Source of the DNA: Rhinopithecus roxellana
Lineage: Eukaryota; Chordata; Mammalia; Primates; Cercopithecidae
Assembly: GCF_007565055.1 (NCBI RefSeq)
Contig: NC_044558.1
Location: forward strand, 78,021,444-78,085,443
DNA length: 64,000 bases
Reading direction: 5' to 3'
Part shown: one piece after another, positions 32,331 to 43,559 of the stretch
Position numbering within the stretch: position 1 is the stretch's first letter
Layout: each line of letters opens with the position of its first letter
The notes under the pieces: generated by a model
The model's database searches: none
Seen by the model: only the letters and a program-made list of their open reading frames with translations
What the model was told of the DNA's origin: nothing
Translations under genes and position numbers: made by a program

Positions 32331-33330
32331 GAAAAGTGAAGAGGCTAGCCAAGATGCTCACCTTTAGAACCAACAAATTCAGCCTCTGCACAATGGCAAA
32401 AGTAACACGCCCCTGCAGAGAGGTCCAAGATTTCCCTTAGAAAGCAGTTCTTAAATGAGATTGAAATGCAATGTGATTAAGCGCTATAACAAAATAATTC
32501 CAAGTGTTATGAAAGCAACCAGCTGGATCAACTAATGACCTAGAAAATTTTTAGGGAACATTTCGTGGAAGAGAGAACATTTGCACTGAATCTTGAGGAT
32601 TAAGGAGGCGTTTGCTAGTCAGAGCAAGGACAGGCAGAAGACGTTGCAGAAAACTTGGGCCAGTCTGACAAAAGCACACAAACGTAAAAGGCCATAGGGC
32701 ACTGCAGAAAAGACGGTGAGTATCTGACAGGAAATTTGAAGGAGGTGGCATCAGTTATAAACTGTGGTAGGAAATAGGTTGAGGCCAGCTGATAAATAAT
32801 CATAACAAATCCATCTGTAGGCCACCAGCACTCTCTTCTCTCGCTTGCTCCTCAGCTGGTGTCCACACTCTGATAATTGTTTCAGATGTACAGTTACCCC
32901 CAGTACCTGCCCAGTATGTCATCTCGTGCCGCCTCCTTCTGCCTTATAACTCCTCCAGAAACACAAATAAAGCAAGGACAACGAACCTGGCTTTCTCTTT
33001 TGGGGTCAGATAAATGTCCCGGACACTAGAGGGATCTCATTTAGGCTTGTTATTCGAGACATCAAACATTGAAAACCAATAATGTGTTCTAATTTATATC
33101 TCAGGAGGAGAGGAGACTTCCTTAAACTGAGTAGAATTCATCTATGTAAATATAAAAAGTAGCCACGCAGGTAAATTTATCACTGGACAGCAGGTTGTGA
33201 TTAGAAATGTGGTGAAATGGCAGAGTGAGGAATCGTGTTTGTGGCAGAAACAGTTTGCTGTATACTCAATTATCATGTATGTTTCTGCAAATTATTAAGA
33301 GGGGCAGTTAGGGCCACTGTCTATAGGGAC
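32331..33330. other. Unannotated stretch
   Basis: Nothing I can name. Confidence 0.5.
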
Positions 33331-33640
33331 TGTTTCACAGCCTCCCTAGCTTTGCTTCCAGATGTGGTTCTAGTTGTAACCAATGGGGTGTGAGCAAAAA
33401 AAAAAAAAATTGTGTATCACTTCCAAGTTAAATGGTTTAGATGTGTCTACACATCTCTCTCTTTCCCTCCACCAGCTGGGGAAGATAATTCCAAGGCCCT
33501 AGGCCATGGCAGAAATTAAGACAGGGGAGTAAGTCACGTGCCAACCATCATCAGTGATGTTAGATCATTGTGTGTGAGAAATAAAACTTTGAACATGGAA
33601 AGCCACTGAAATGCTGAGGTTCATTGGTTACAGCAGCAAG
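33331..33640 (+). repeat. Old interspersed repeat, family not assigned
   Basis: 'aaccaatggggtgtgagc', 'ctccaccagctggggaag', 'gccctaggccatggcaga' and a final 'ggttacagcagcaagaatta' match a common medium-reiterated repeat that I cannot name safely. Confidence 0.5.
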
Positions 33641-36600
33641 AATTACTTACTCAACACAGATTTTAATTAGTACAACTATAACCCTTTAAACTGATAAAAA
33701 GTTGAAATAAATCACATAGCTCTCTTAATCAACAATGCAGTTTCATGGGCTAAGTGGAGATGAAAAAGTGTAACGTGAAACCAGAGTGAAGGGCTTTGAA
33801 GTCGATATGTTAGATGCCCACAAGGATCCAGACATGAAACTAGCAGGCATTACTAAAAATAGTTAAGTAGAAAAATTAGACCTTAATCTAATACGAATTT
33901 TAATCATTTATAGGCAATATCCGCTATTGAGCAGGAGAAAATTGTGTACACCTTGTTCCCATTTCCATTTATATTTATTCCAAATTGGACATTTCAGAGA
34001 TTGTTTAAATAATATCAGAAATGTGCTAATAATTCAGGAAACTCTGTTATTAACTGATTAGGGGCAGCTGAGACTTATAACAGAGGTCAAAAAAAAAAAT
34101 CCATGTTGGAAAGTTAAGTCTGTCATCAACTCATATTATCGAGTGAGACAAAATCACTTCGTGTCTCTGAAATTCAGTTTCCCCCTTGTCACATGGGATC
34201 TACTTCCTAATATCCCCCAAGAACACCATGAAGTAACTCAACTGTGTGCCCCATAAACATATGAGTCATTTCAGATAAATGTCATACTCGAGTTCATTTA
34301 CTTAGGGATTCAATTTCAAACTGGCCTTCATTCACTCACTCTTTCCATCCATCTACAAGGATTCTTCCCATTGTGATGAAACAAAAAATTCAATTCCAAT
34401 GAGCTTAAACAAAAGTTAATGACAGTCGTAAATGGCATGTCTAGGGATAGAGTGGCTTCCAATCACAGTTGAAAATCAAAGTTCAGAAAATGTCATTTAG
34501 ACACTTTTACTGAACTCGCAACTCTGATTTCGATGGTGTCAGATCATTATTCAGTCTCCTTTTCATGGGAAGAAAAATATCCTTCCATTTCATGTTTGAT
34601 TTCCTTCAAGTTCAGCAGGAACTAGTAAAAACTGATTTTCAAGAAGTACCCAAAAAATAATTTTGTGAATCTCCTTATATCACCAGATGCGTTATGTGCT
34701 CATCTTTAAACCAATCACTTTAACTGGGAGGATAGAATTTGCTGATGAGCCCAGCCATGGTCACGTGACCCACCCTGGGCACCTGAAGTATATCAGTTTT
34801 CCCTGATCCACAGGCTGGGCGAGAAGTGGATCCACCAAAGTACTCATCAGAGTATTTTTGTAACAAGAGAGCAAGAGATGTTAGGTAGAGAGATCAAAAC
34901 CAGCATAAATGCCTACTCGATGCATTGCTCAAAGCAACAAAATGTGTCTACAAATATAATTATTCAATGGCTATCCTATTTACAGCCTAACAAACCTGTT
35001 GATGTTGAAAAAGAAACACCAAGCGTATCCCCTGCTGGTACAGACACAAGAGCAATTGCCTCAGAGAAAAAACTGACAGTTGGGATTCAGCAGGATATTT
35101 TGAATCACAAGATGGAGAGCTTGAACTCAGTACCCACAAAAAAATCAATGCCCTATTGCAATCGAGTACCCCTATTTTCCTAAGAAATAGTTTAATTATT
35201 TTTTAATTATATTCTCTTCTTTTCTCCTTTCCCCGTTTTCCACTTGCTGCTTCCCACTTCCTACTTGGTCCTTTAGAAATGAAAATACAGCCTTTGACCT
35301 CCTCCTTCACCAGACACTTCTTAGAGGGCAAGATCGTCTAACTCCTGAAGAGCTAACCGTCGATTTACAGACCCAATCATGCCCGTTATGGAATATTCAC
35401 TTCCGGGGTTGTCTCAGAACTTCCAGCCTCCAGGAAGGTATATCAAAAGCATGTCTGCTTAATCATTTTTCCATCTTACTTCTGCCCAGGAAGGTGCCAA
35501 CTCAACTGTCAGGTAGATTAGCCACTGAGCTAGCAAGAGGAACCCGTCTGTTGCTCACTTACTCTCACTACCTTATGGGAGTGTTTGCTTTCTGCTCCAA
35601 AAGGGAAGTGGCACTTTTACTAACTCATTTCATCCTTAAAGATGCTTTGTGCCCCTTCCCCCCAAGCTAGCTTCAGAATAAATTTACTTTTTTTATACCT
35701 GACCTCACTCTTGTTAATTGGACTCTGCCTGTGGGAAGCAACTAACCTGCTTTTTGGTTACACATTGAATGTCCAATATTCTTACTTTAGATACCGAGTC
35801 TTCATCAATGATGTCAGTAAGACAGGGATATTGTAGGAAGTATCCATAAGTTACCCAACCAGGAATATGGCCCTGCCCCTGCCCCAGCTCCCTCCACTTA
35901 GCTGGCATGCATGTTGGATCTGCGTGGTTACTGTTATCTTTGGTGGGTGCCTGCATTCTAAGGTTCTGCACAGTTCCCACCATTCCCTGTTGCCCACCTC
36001 CTCCCCTGGCCCAGCCCACTTCCCTCATTTATATCTTGTTCTAGCCCTCTCATCATACTGAGGAGTCTGCCTTAGATGTGATCAACACTGAAAAAAAACT
36101 GGGGCTGGGAAATAGATGTGGGTTCCTCATATTTCACTTGAGCAGAACCAGGGTCAGTTTATAGTCCCTGATCTGACCTTCCTTCCTCTGTAAATAGCAA
36201 CACACCAGTAATCTTAACTAGCTTGAGGGGGTTAACATCATGTAGGGAATATTGTGCATCCTTTTTCCCAATGCAGTCCACTGTTTTCAAGCACATGAAC
36301 GAAAGTGAAACACATGTTGCCTGGCAATGTGACATATTCCTAGAGAACATGTTTTAATGATTCATTGAAAGTATGTTGTCATGGTCATATCGATGGCATG
36401 CACGTGAATGGGTATCTCTCAAATGCCCAGACAGCGCAATGTCAAGTACCGTCAACATCCCTTCGGCATTTATGCTTACACGACTAAATTGCTTGGTCAA
36501 CCCTTTTCTTCAAAGTACAAACATAGCTTTCTTACAAAGCACGAACTTCAGCGTAGGCCTCTATGTGAATTAACTTATCAAGGCAACAGAAAGTCAAGGC

Positions 36601-36924
36601 TGGGAGAGAAGAACAGGAACAACAAAAAAGTGAAAGACAAACATAGCCGTGGCCTTGCGGGATTTATGATTTGGAAAAAGAAAAAGTTATTGTTGTAAAT
36701 GATAGATAAATGATAGAGAGATGATTGATAGATCGATGAAATATAAACCAACACACAATAAACTGTTTGATTAAAGTTTTACAAATTAAGCTGTCTGATT
36801 AAAGTTTTACACATTGCCAGAGTTCAGAGTAAAGAAGAGATCAATATTGTCTGGAGGTTATCATGAACGTATCATCAGCAGAATCCGGTAAGTGAAATGT
36901 CACTGCAATAACTAAGAATTATTT
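33641..36924. other. Unannotated stretch (possible MIR patch near 34130-34235)
   Basis: About 3.3 kb with no strong call. 'gtctctgaaattcagtttcc' near 34160 is MIR-like. Open frames of 101 codons (34878-35183, plus), 104 codons (35714-36028, minus) and 96 codons (36408-36698, plus) show no domain I recognise. A 28-bp duplication (ctgtttgattaaagttttac) is at 36763 and 36791. Confidence 0.45.
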
Positions 36925-37145
36925 ATTATATGCTAGGCATTGCTGAAACACTTTGCATGTATTAATTCAATTCATCCCTAAAGAATCCTGCAAAGTAGAT
37001 ATGATTTTACAGAAAAGGAGACTGAGGTAGAAAGAGTTAAGTCACTTGTTTAAAGTACAAGGCTAGTGAGTGATGGGGCCACGATTTCAACCACCTGGTT
37101 CTAAACAAAGTCCATTCAATGAACTAACACTCTACTGCCTCCTTT
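36925..37145 (+). mobile_element. MIR element
   Basis: 'tatgctaggcattgctgaaa', 'cagaaaaggagactgaggta' and 'caaggctagtgagtgatggg' follow in MIR order. Confidence 0.85.
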
Positions 37146-37324
37146 TACCCGCGAGAGATCCTATTCACTGTCCTGTTGGTCCTGACATCCTGAAGTCATT
37201 GATTTATCTTTCTTCCTTTATGACCTTATTTACAGCAGCTGGTTCTGGATTTTACTCAAATCTGGATGCAGTAATTGCTTTCTATAAAAAGTGAGAAGCA
37301 GAAAATCTCTATAGATTTATATAT

Positions 37325-37655
37325 AGTTACAGGGGTCTATATACAGGACATTGTCACAGGGGATGTGACCACCAAAGTGAAGAGAGATGTGAAGATGTGA
37401 GGCTGCTGGCTTTAAAGAGACCATGAGTAAAGCAATTAAAAAGAAAAAGTCAACTCTAGAAGCTGGACAAGGCAAGAAAAGGAAACAGCCCCGAAAACCT
37501 CCAAAAGGAACCAGTCTTGCCCACATCTCGGTTTTAACCTTGTGAGATGCGCTTCACACTTCTGACCTCCAGAATTGTAAAGAATAAACTTGCATTGTTT
37601 TAAAGCAGGAAGTGTGCAGTTATGTGTTATAGCAGCAGTGGGAAACTAATACGTT
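37325..37655 (+). mobile_element. MLT1-type MaLR LTR, partial
   Basis: 'gaccaccaaagtgaagagag', 'cttctgacctccagaattgt' and 'agcagcagtgggaaactaat' mark the 3' two thirds of an MLT1. Confidence 0.7.
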
Positions 37656-38194
37656 ACGTTGCTTTCATCTTTCTGTTTTTTGGTTCAATTGCTGGCCAAC
37701 CCTTTTCTATTAGTACAGAATTTAGAGGGACTTGCTTGGGTATATGTACATCCACAAGACTGGCTCCCTGAGGTTGGCAATGCTTTGTCTCTTCTTAACT
37801 ACACATCTCCAAAACACCAAGCAGGGTCTCACCCACCTCATGCCCTCATACCAGTAGTTGACTATGCAGGTAAGTAACTCAGATGAAGAAACAATGAGAG
37901 AGCGGCAGGTGAGGTCACATCAGCATTGACAATACCTCTTGGTTTGACCGGCTTGGAAGCCTGCCAGATGACAACACTCCATCCAACCAGAAGTCACTGA
38001 GCTAAGAATTTTCGTGAGCCCATTAAAAGCCAATGGCACCCCATTCATCCAGCCTGTCCTTTACTTTCTCATTCTCTTGCCAAATAGCATAATAGAGCCC
38101 CTCGTGGGTCCCTTCTGACTGGTCCATTGACTTTCCTCCCAGCAATCCCCTCAGAAAATGAACTATCTGAACAGAAGCTCCAGTTCTTTTGTTA
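37656..38194. other. Unannotated stretch
   Basis: Nothing I can name. Confidence 0.5.
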
Positions 38195-38460
38195 TTGTTG
38201 TTGTTTTTGAGTCAGAGTCTCGCTCTGTCACCCAGGCTGGAGTGCAGTGGCAGGATCTTGGCTCACTGCAACCACTGTAGATTCAAGTAGTTGGGACTAC
38301 AGGCACGTGCCATCATGCCCGCTAATTTCTGTATTTTTAGTAGAGACAGGGTCTCACCATGTTGCCCAGGCTGGTCTCAAACTCCTGACCTCAAGTGATG
38401 CTCCTGCCTGGGCCTCCCAAAGCGCTGGGATTACAGGTGTGAGCCACCAAGTCTTGCCCA
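38195..38460 (-). mobile_element. Antisense Alu with deletion
   Basis: 'cgctctgtcacccaggctgg' to 'gattacaggtgtgagccacc'. The stretch after 'actgcaaccactgtagattc' jumps directly to 'aagtagttgggactacaggc', so about 40 bp of the first arm is missing. Confidence 0.93.
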
Positions 38461-39900
38461 CAAGCTCCAGTTCTGAGGGACACAGGGCAAGATCCCCTGA
38501 AGCCAGCAGCTGCATTCTCACCTCTCAGGGGTCTGCTAAGAGCATGGTGACTTTTTTCCATGGTGCTGTGATAATTCCTTCCATAAGGTAAAATAAAACT
38601 GCACTTTGGGTCAGCTCAGGTAGATTTTCTCACCTGGAAAATGTAGGCTTTTACCTTCCATTTACAAGGAAACTTAATGTTTTGTCCTAAATATTTTGAG
38701 GTTGCCGTAAGTCCAGAGGCACAACGTTTTCCATGATAAAGGTCTGTAGTTAACATGTAATATTGAAAACCACTTAGCTTTGTATGTAAAAAATGATCTA
38801 GTTCCTGATGGTTTCCTTATGAAAAAAGGGGCTTCTGAATTTCTCATATGACAGATCCCAGGTAGGTAAGGCTCAGTGAGAAGAGTCTCTTTATGCTGAT
38901 GGTGAGCCCTTGGTGCTCCAATGCTGAAAAGAAAAAGACAAAGGCAGAATTACTAATAGGACTCTTGGGAACTGAGTTAGGCCACAAGTAGTTCACGAAT
39001 AAGCAGCAGAAATTTTGAACTCCATTTGGTGTGTGCAATGTCATCTTCCTTCCGGGAACTGCCGGTAAATGACGCTACAAGATCCGTCGGTGATTATCTC
39101 TAATGACAAGTTGCCAAGTTAAGCACGAGTTGAAGGTGTTGTCTGTCTGAATGATGGAACGTGTAGTGTATTGAAAGGGCCTTTTACTTCCTCCTCTCTC
39201 ATTCAGGATTTGCTTTCTTTCTGTGCACAGACCTGACCCAAGACCCACACTTCTCTCATTTAAATTCTCACGTTCCCTTCCCCTTCCTTGGGTAAACCAG
39301 CCAAGAAACCTGAATCTCTGCCCCACTCAGGCCTTGCATCCCTTTGGCTGTGGACCCAGGATCCACCAAAACCCACATACAGAAAGGCTTTGGGCAAGGT
39401 TAGCCACATCCCCCAAAAGTATGATTGCCCAGACGTCCAGAGGAGGGTGCAAGGAATGAAACCTTTTGCTAAGGTGGAACCACTATGCTAACGCAACAAG
39501 GTGAGGAGATCAAGGACCCAAGAGCTGCCTGAGTTGTCCATACAGGGCCACAATCCACGAGAAGCAGACCAGCTCCAGCTGAGAGCCAAGCCTGCTCACA
39601 AGCCCTGGGATTGAGAGAACTCCCACAGTTACAAAGTTTCCTGGCCCACCATCTTGGAGAGTGGAAACTCAGCCCGGTTTAGGGGAATTCCCAGAAGTCC
39701 CGCCCAGGAACTTTCACTGGCCTCTCATTGGCCAGACCCTGTCAGCTGGCTGCACTGCTGGGAAACATAGCGTTTTGTGTTTGTTAGTTGGTTTTATTTT
39801 CTTTTTAGTTGGGCCCATTAGCAGCAGGGTTCTGCAAGTAAAGGACAGAATTGTTCAAACTGGCAATACAAAGATTTGGTGAGAGTGAAGAGCAACTGGG
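38461..39900. other. Unannotated stretch
   Basis: No named element. 'tttctttctgtgcacag' at 39217-39233 looks like a 3' splice site but has no supporting context. Confidence 0.45.
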
Positions 39901-39902
39901 AA

Positions 39903-39961
39903 TTTTGCCATTCTTTTTACAACAACAACAACAAAAAATTACTTTTGCACCAACCTAATAC
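39903..39961 (-). mobile_element. MADE1 (mariner MITE) remnant
   Basis: 'ttacttttgcaccaacctaa' ending at a TA is the terminal inverted repeat of the Hsmar1-derived MADE1. To its left 'ttttgccattctttttac' is the middle, with an (aac)n insertion between. Confidence 0.75.
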
Positions 39962-40560
39962 ATCAGTTGGAGAAAAGGTTGACAGTTTCTTAGATGTTTA
40001 AATGTATACTTACAATATTGCCCAATTATTCTGCTCTTAGCATTTGCCAGAGACAAATTAAAGCATATGACCACACAAAGATTTGTCCATGAATGTTTGT
40101 AGTAGCTTTGTTCATAACAGCAAAGCCTAAAAACAATGCAATGTCCATGAACACATGAGAAGGTAGACAAATGGCGGTAAATCAACTCCCAGCAACAAAC
40201 ACTACTCTGCACTAAAAATGAAGTGAGTCACTGATTCACATATCAGCAGGATGACTCTCATAAACATTTGTGAAGTGAAAGAAGCTAGAAACAATATGCT
40301 GTATGAATCTACTTACATGATAGTCCAGAAAAGGCAGATCTAATGTATAGTGACAGAAAGCAAATTGGTGTTTGCTGGGTCTGGAGTCTGCGGGAGTATT
40401 GACTGTGAAAGGGAACGAGGAAACTTTCAGGATGAATGGAGTATTCTGTATGTTGATTGTGATGGAGTTTGAACAGGTGTATGTAGTTGCCAAAATGTAT
40501 TAACTGTGCACCGAAAATGGATGTGTTTTAATGCATGTAAATGATATCCCCAGATTTAAA
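39962..40560 (+). mobile_element. L1 3' end (old L1M type)
   Basis: ORF2 C-terminal and 3' UTR patterns are present: 'caacaaacactactctgcac', 'ggatgactctcataaacatt', 'gatgaatggagtattctgta'. The sub-segment 40186-40276 is the source of the copy at 42312-42402. Confidence 0.82.
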
Positions 40561-40599
40561 AAAACCATACATTTGATAAACCAAAAATACACAGTACAC

Positions 40600-41900
40600 A
40601 AATCCACTCCAAATACGACCACTTATCACCACCTACCGCACTCCCACCATAGTCTAATTCAACCATCACCTTCTACCAGGATAACTGCAACAGCCCTCAA
40701 CCAGTTGACCTACTTCCACTCTTGGGCCTTGGGCCTGATCTCTCCTAGAAGCCAGAGTGAGCCTTTAATGAACATGTTATGTCCCTCCCTGGCATAAAAT
40801 TTTCCAAATATTTCCTTGGGATTAGAATAAAATTTGAAGTTCTTACCTTGGTATATCAAACAGGATTAAACTGAGCTGTGAGTCATAGGAGGCCTCAAAA
40901 TGCAGTGTCTTAAACAAGAGAGGAGTTTCATTTCTCTCTCATGCCCCTGTAGCCTAGAGGCAATCAGCCCAGGTCTAGTCCCAGAGACCCAGATCCTCTT
41001 CTCTTGTTGCTTCACTGTGCTGAACTTCCATTCCTAAGCCCATTGTGTGACCCCAAATAGATGCTGGTAATCCAGTCATGACACCCACATTCTAGCCACC
41101 AGGATGTTGGAGGGACATGTATCCTTCCATTAAGAACATTTCAAACCAAACACTGCATGGTCTCACTTCTAAGTGGGAGCTAAACATTGGGTGCACATGG
41201 ACATGAAGATGGGAACAGGAGACACTGGGGACTACGAAATGGGGAGGGTGGGAAGGGAACAAGGGTCCAGAAACTATCTATTGGCTGCTATGCTCATTAC
41301 CAGGGCGATGGGCCAGTCATACCCCAAAGCACAGCATCACACAACACACCTATATTACAAACCTGCACGTGTACCTCCTGAATCTAAAAAGTTAAAAAAA
41401 AAAATCAAGGAAATTTCAGGCACCACTCTCAGCCATATCGTGTTAATTACAGGGATACCTGCCTTATGAGGAGTAAAAAAAAGCTGGAAAAATATAGTCA
41501 ATATTCTGTCAAGCTAAAAAGGAAGATTTCTATGCTGACGAAGAGAGGAGAGAATGGATACTGAGGTGGGGAAGCTTCAGCACCAGTCACACATGTCCTA
41601 TCAGGGTCCACGTGGGTCTGACCTTGATCACTTTCTTCCTACTGCTCTCCCTCTGCTTCAGCCACCTGGCCATCTTGTTTCTCCAGCACATCAAGCTTAA
41701 TCCAGTGTCACTCACCCTCTCCTGCCTGGACAGCTTCTCCTAAGTACTTACAGCTTTCCTTCCTCTCTTCATTCAAGTCTCTGTTCCGAAGTCAGCCTTC
41801 TCAAGGAAGCCTTCAGAGCAACTCATTCAAAATAGCTCCAGGTCACTCACTATTCACTCGCCAAGCTTTAGTCTGAAACTTGCTCCTAAAGATGCATTTT
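40600..41900 (-). mobile_element. L2 fragments, antisense (40600-40855 and 41585-41900)
   Basis: 'aactgcaacagccctcaacc' and 'gattagaataaaatttgaag' in the first piece, 'cttctgcttcagccacctgg'-like and 'tctcaaggaagccttcagag' in the second, read as L2 in reverse. An L1 3' end (41105-41404) lies between. Confidence 0.55.
41105..41404 (+). mobile_element. L1P-type 3' UTR fragment
   Basis: 'aaacactgcatggtctcact', 'taagtgggagctaaacattg' and 'aaacctgcacgtgtacctcc' with an A-rich end. Confidence 0.85.
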
Positions 41901-41927
41901 ACCTTTTTGAAAATTACAGAAAAGAGG

Positions 41928-42190
41928 CTGGGCACAGTGGCTCAGGCCTGTCATTCCAGCACTTTGAGAGGCCAAGGCAGGCGGATCACTTGAGGTCAGA
42001 AGTTTGAGACCAGCCAGGCCAACATGGTGAAACCCCGTCTCTACTAAAAATACAAAAATTAGCCAGGCATGATGATGGAAGCCTGTAGTCCCAGCTACTC
42101 AGGAGGCTGAGGCAAGAGAATTGCTTGAACCTGGGAGGTGGAGGTTGCAGTGAGCCAAGATCCTGCCACTGCCCTACAGCCTGGACAGCA
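41928..42190 (+). mobile_element. Sense Alu, first of a pair, tail replaced
   Basis: It starts 'ggctgggcacagtggctcag' after the flank 'acagaaaagag'. It runs to 'cctggacagcagaacaat' and then loses the expected tail into TA and TG repeats. It shares the unusual 'ctcaggcctg' with the Alu at 42716. Confidence 0.93.
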
Positions 42191-42221
42191 GAACAATATA
42201 TATATATATGACAGCAGAACA

Positions 42222-42280
<59 letters not shown>

Positions 42281-42311
42281 GAGAGAGAGAGAGAGAATGA
42301 GAGAGAGAGAT
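42190..42311. repeat. (TA)n, (TG)n and (GA)n microsatellites with duplicated 15-mer
   Basis: 'gacagcagaacaat' occurs twice (about 42184 and 42210) around a TA run. It is followed by about 27 TG units (42223-42276) and a GA run. Confidence 0.95.
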
Positions 42312-42402
42312 CTCCCAGCAACAAACACTACTCTGCACTAAAAATGAAGTGAGTCACCGATTCACATAACAACAGGATGAATCTCATAAACATTTGTGAA
42401 GT
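42312..42402 (+). repeat. 91-bp copy of L1 segment 40186-40276
   Basis: Same length as the source, with four mismatches by eye (about 96% identical). Both ends leave L1 homology abruptly. On the left is the GA run. On the right is the 8-base filler 'ctggccaa'. Confidence 0.95.
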
Positions 42403-42410
42403 CTGGCCAA

Positions 42411-42696
42411 CTGGCCCCAAAGGCACCACGACTCCTAGCAGGACCCGATCATCAGAGCAGAGGAGCCCTGCATGGGGGCTCCAGGTGCACCTGCGCCCCC
42501 TTCAGATCCCCAAATTCCAGGGTCAGCTCCCTCCACCGGGACACACCCAGAGACAGTGGTTGGGGGAAGTGGTGGAGGAGCTTCCTAAAAGCTGAGCACC
42601 AGCGCCACAGATGCGGCTCCTGCCTCTCCTTTGCTGTGCAGGGCACCCAGCACTGGGTGCCACCCGGGACCCCATGTCCGGAGGGAGTCCTGAGAC
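42411..42696 (+). repeat. 286-bp copy of CpG-island segment 43661-43946
   Basis: Exactly equal in length to the source and without gaps. By hand 36 mismatches were counted, about 21 of them at a CpG in one or the other copy. CpG count is 8 here and about 24 in the source. It ends 'cctgagac' and then TA repeats. Confidence 0.95.
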
Positions 42697-42715
42697 TATA
42701 TATATATATGGAAAA

Positions 42716-43030
42716 GAGGCCCGGGTTTGGTGGCTCAGGCCTGTAATCCGAGCACTTTGGGAGCCCAAGGCAGGTGGATCACTTAAGGTCAGGAGTTCGA
42801 GACCAGCCTGGCCAACTTGTTGAAACCCCATCTCTACTAAAAATACAAAAAATTAGCAGGCTTGGTGGCACATGCCTGTAGTCCCAGCTACTCAGCAGGC
42901 TAAGGTGGGAGAATCGCTTGAACCCGAGAGTCGAAGTTTGTAGTGAGCGGAGATCTCACCACTGAGATCCTGCACTCCAGCCTGGGCGACAGAGCCAGAC
43001 TCAGTCTCAAAAAAAAAAAAAAAAAAAAAT
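42716..43030 (+). mobile_element. Sense Alu, second of a pair
   Basis: It starts after 'ggaaaagagg', matching the flank of the first Alu, and ends in about 20 A followed by 'attacaggaaag'. That resembles the 'attacagaaaag' in front of the first Alu. A short duplication 'gatctcaccactgagatcct' is visible near 42950. Confidence 0.93.
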
Positions 43031-43559
43031 TACAGGAAAGGAAAATTCTCCTGACCCCTACCAATCCCCCCCTCTCAAATCATGTTTGTATACTTATGTA
43101 CTTGGAGCTCCAGGGAGAAACAGGGCACTCTTTCTAAACCATAGAGTGCATGTTTGTGAAAATCTGGGTCTAGTTGGGAACCATCCGCTTCAGAGGCCAT
43201 GGGTTTCCAGGGAACTCAAGGCTGTGCGTGAGGCATCCAGGAGAGCAAAAGCAACTTTTCCGTTTCTCTCAGCAATGTTCAGTCCCACGCGTTCATGGCT
43301 CAGCTTCAAGAGCTCTTAGGTGGAAAGGGTTCCAGGAAAAGAGGATGTGATTCCCCACTCTGAGACCCTGACGGGCACCCGTGTCTGGCGGGGAATGGCT
43401 GTAGGGATGCTGCGCAAAGTTCCTGTTATTTTCTATCCGCACAGGTGATCTGAGCTGAGGCAGGGTAGGTAAACGGTTGGAGCCGAATTGAACCAGAAAC
43501 AGGGCTCTCCCTCGTTCTAGCACCACAGTTTGGCTGACCTAGGGATAGGAAATGGGACA
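43031..43559. other. Flank upstream of the CpG island
   Basis: Unique-looking sequence of rising GC content. No gene recognised. Confidence 0.5.

Noticed and set aside
34878..35183. 101-codon plus-strand frame
   Set aside because: No domain, signal or splice context.
36408..36698. 96-codon lysine/arginine-rich frame as a possible processed gene
   Set aside because: No polyA tail, target duplication or recognisable family; the composition alone is not evidence.
39180..39260. Possible 3' splice site at 39233
   Set aside because: A single pyrimidine-AG match without downstream frame or polyA support occurs often by chance.
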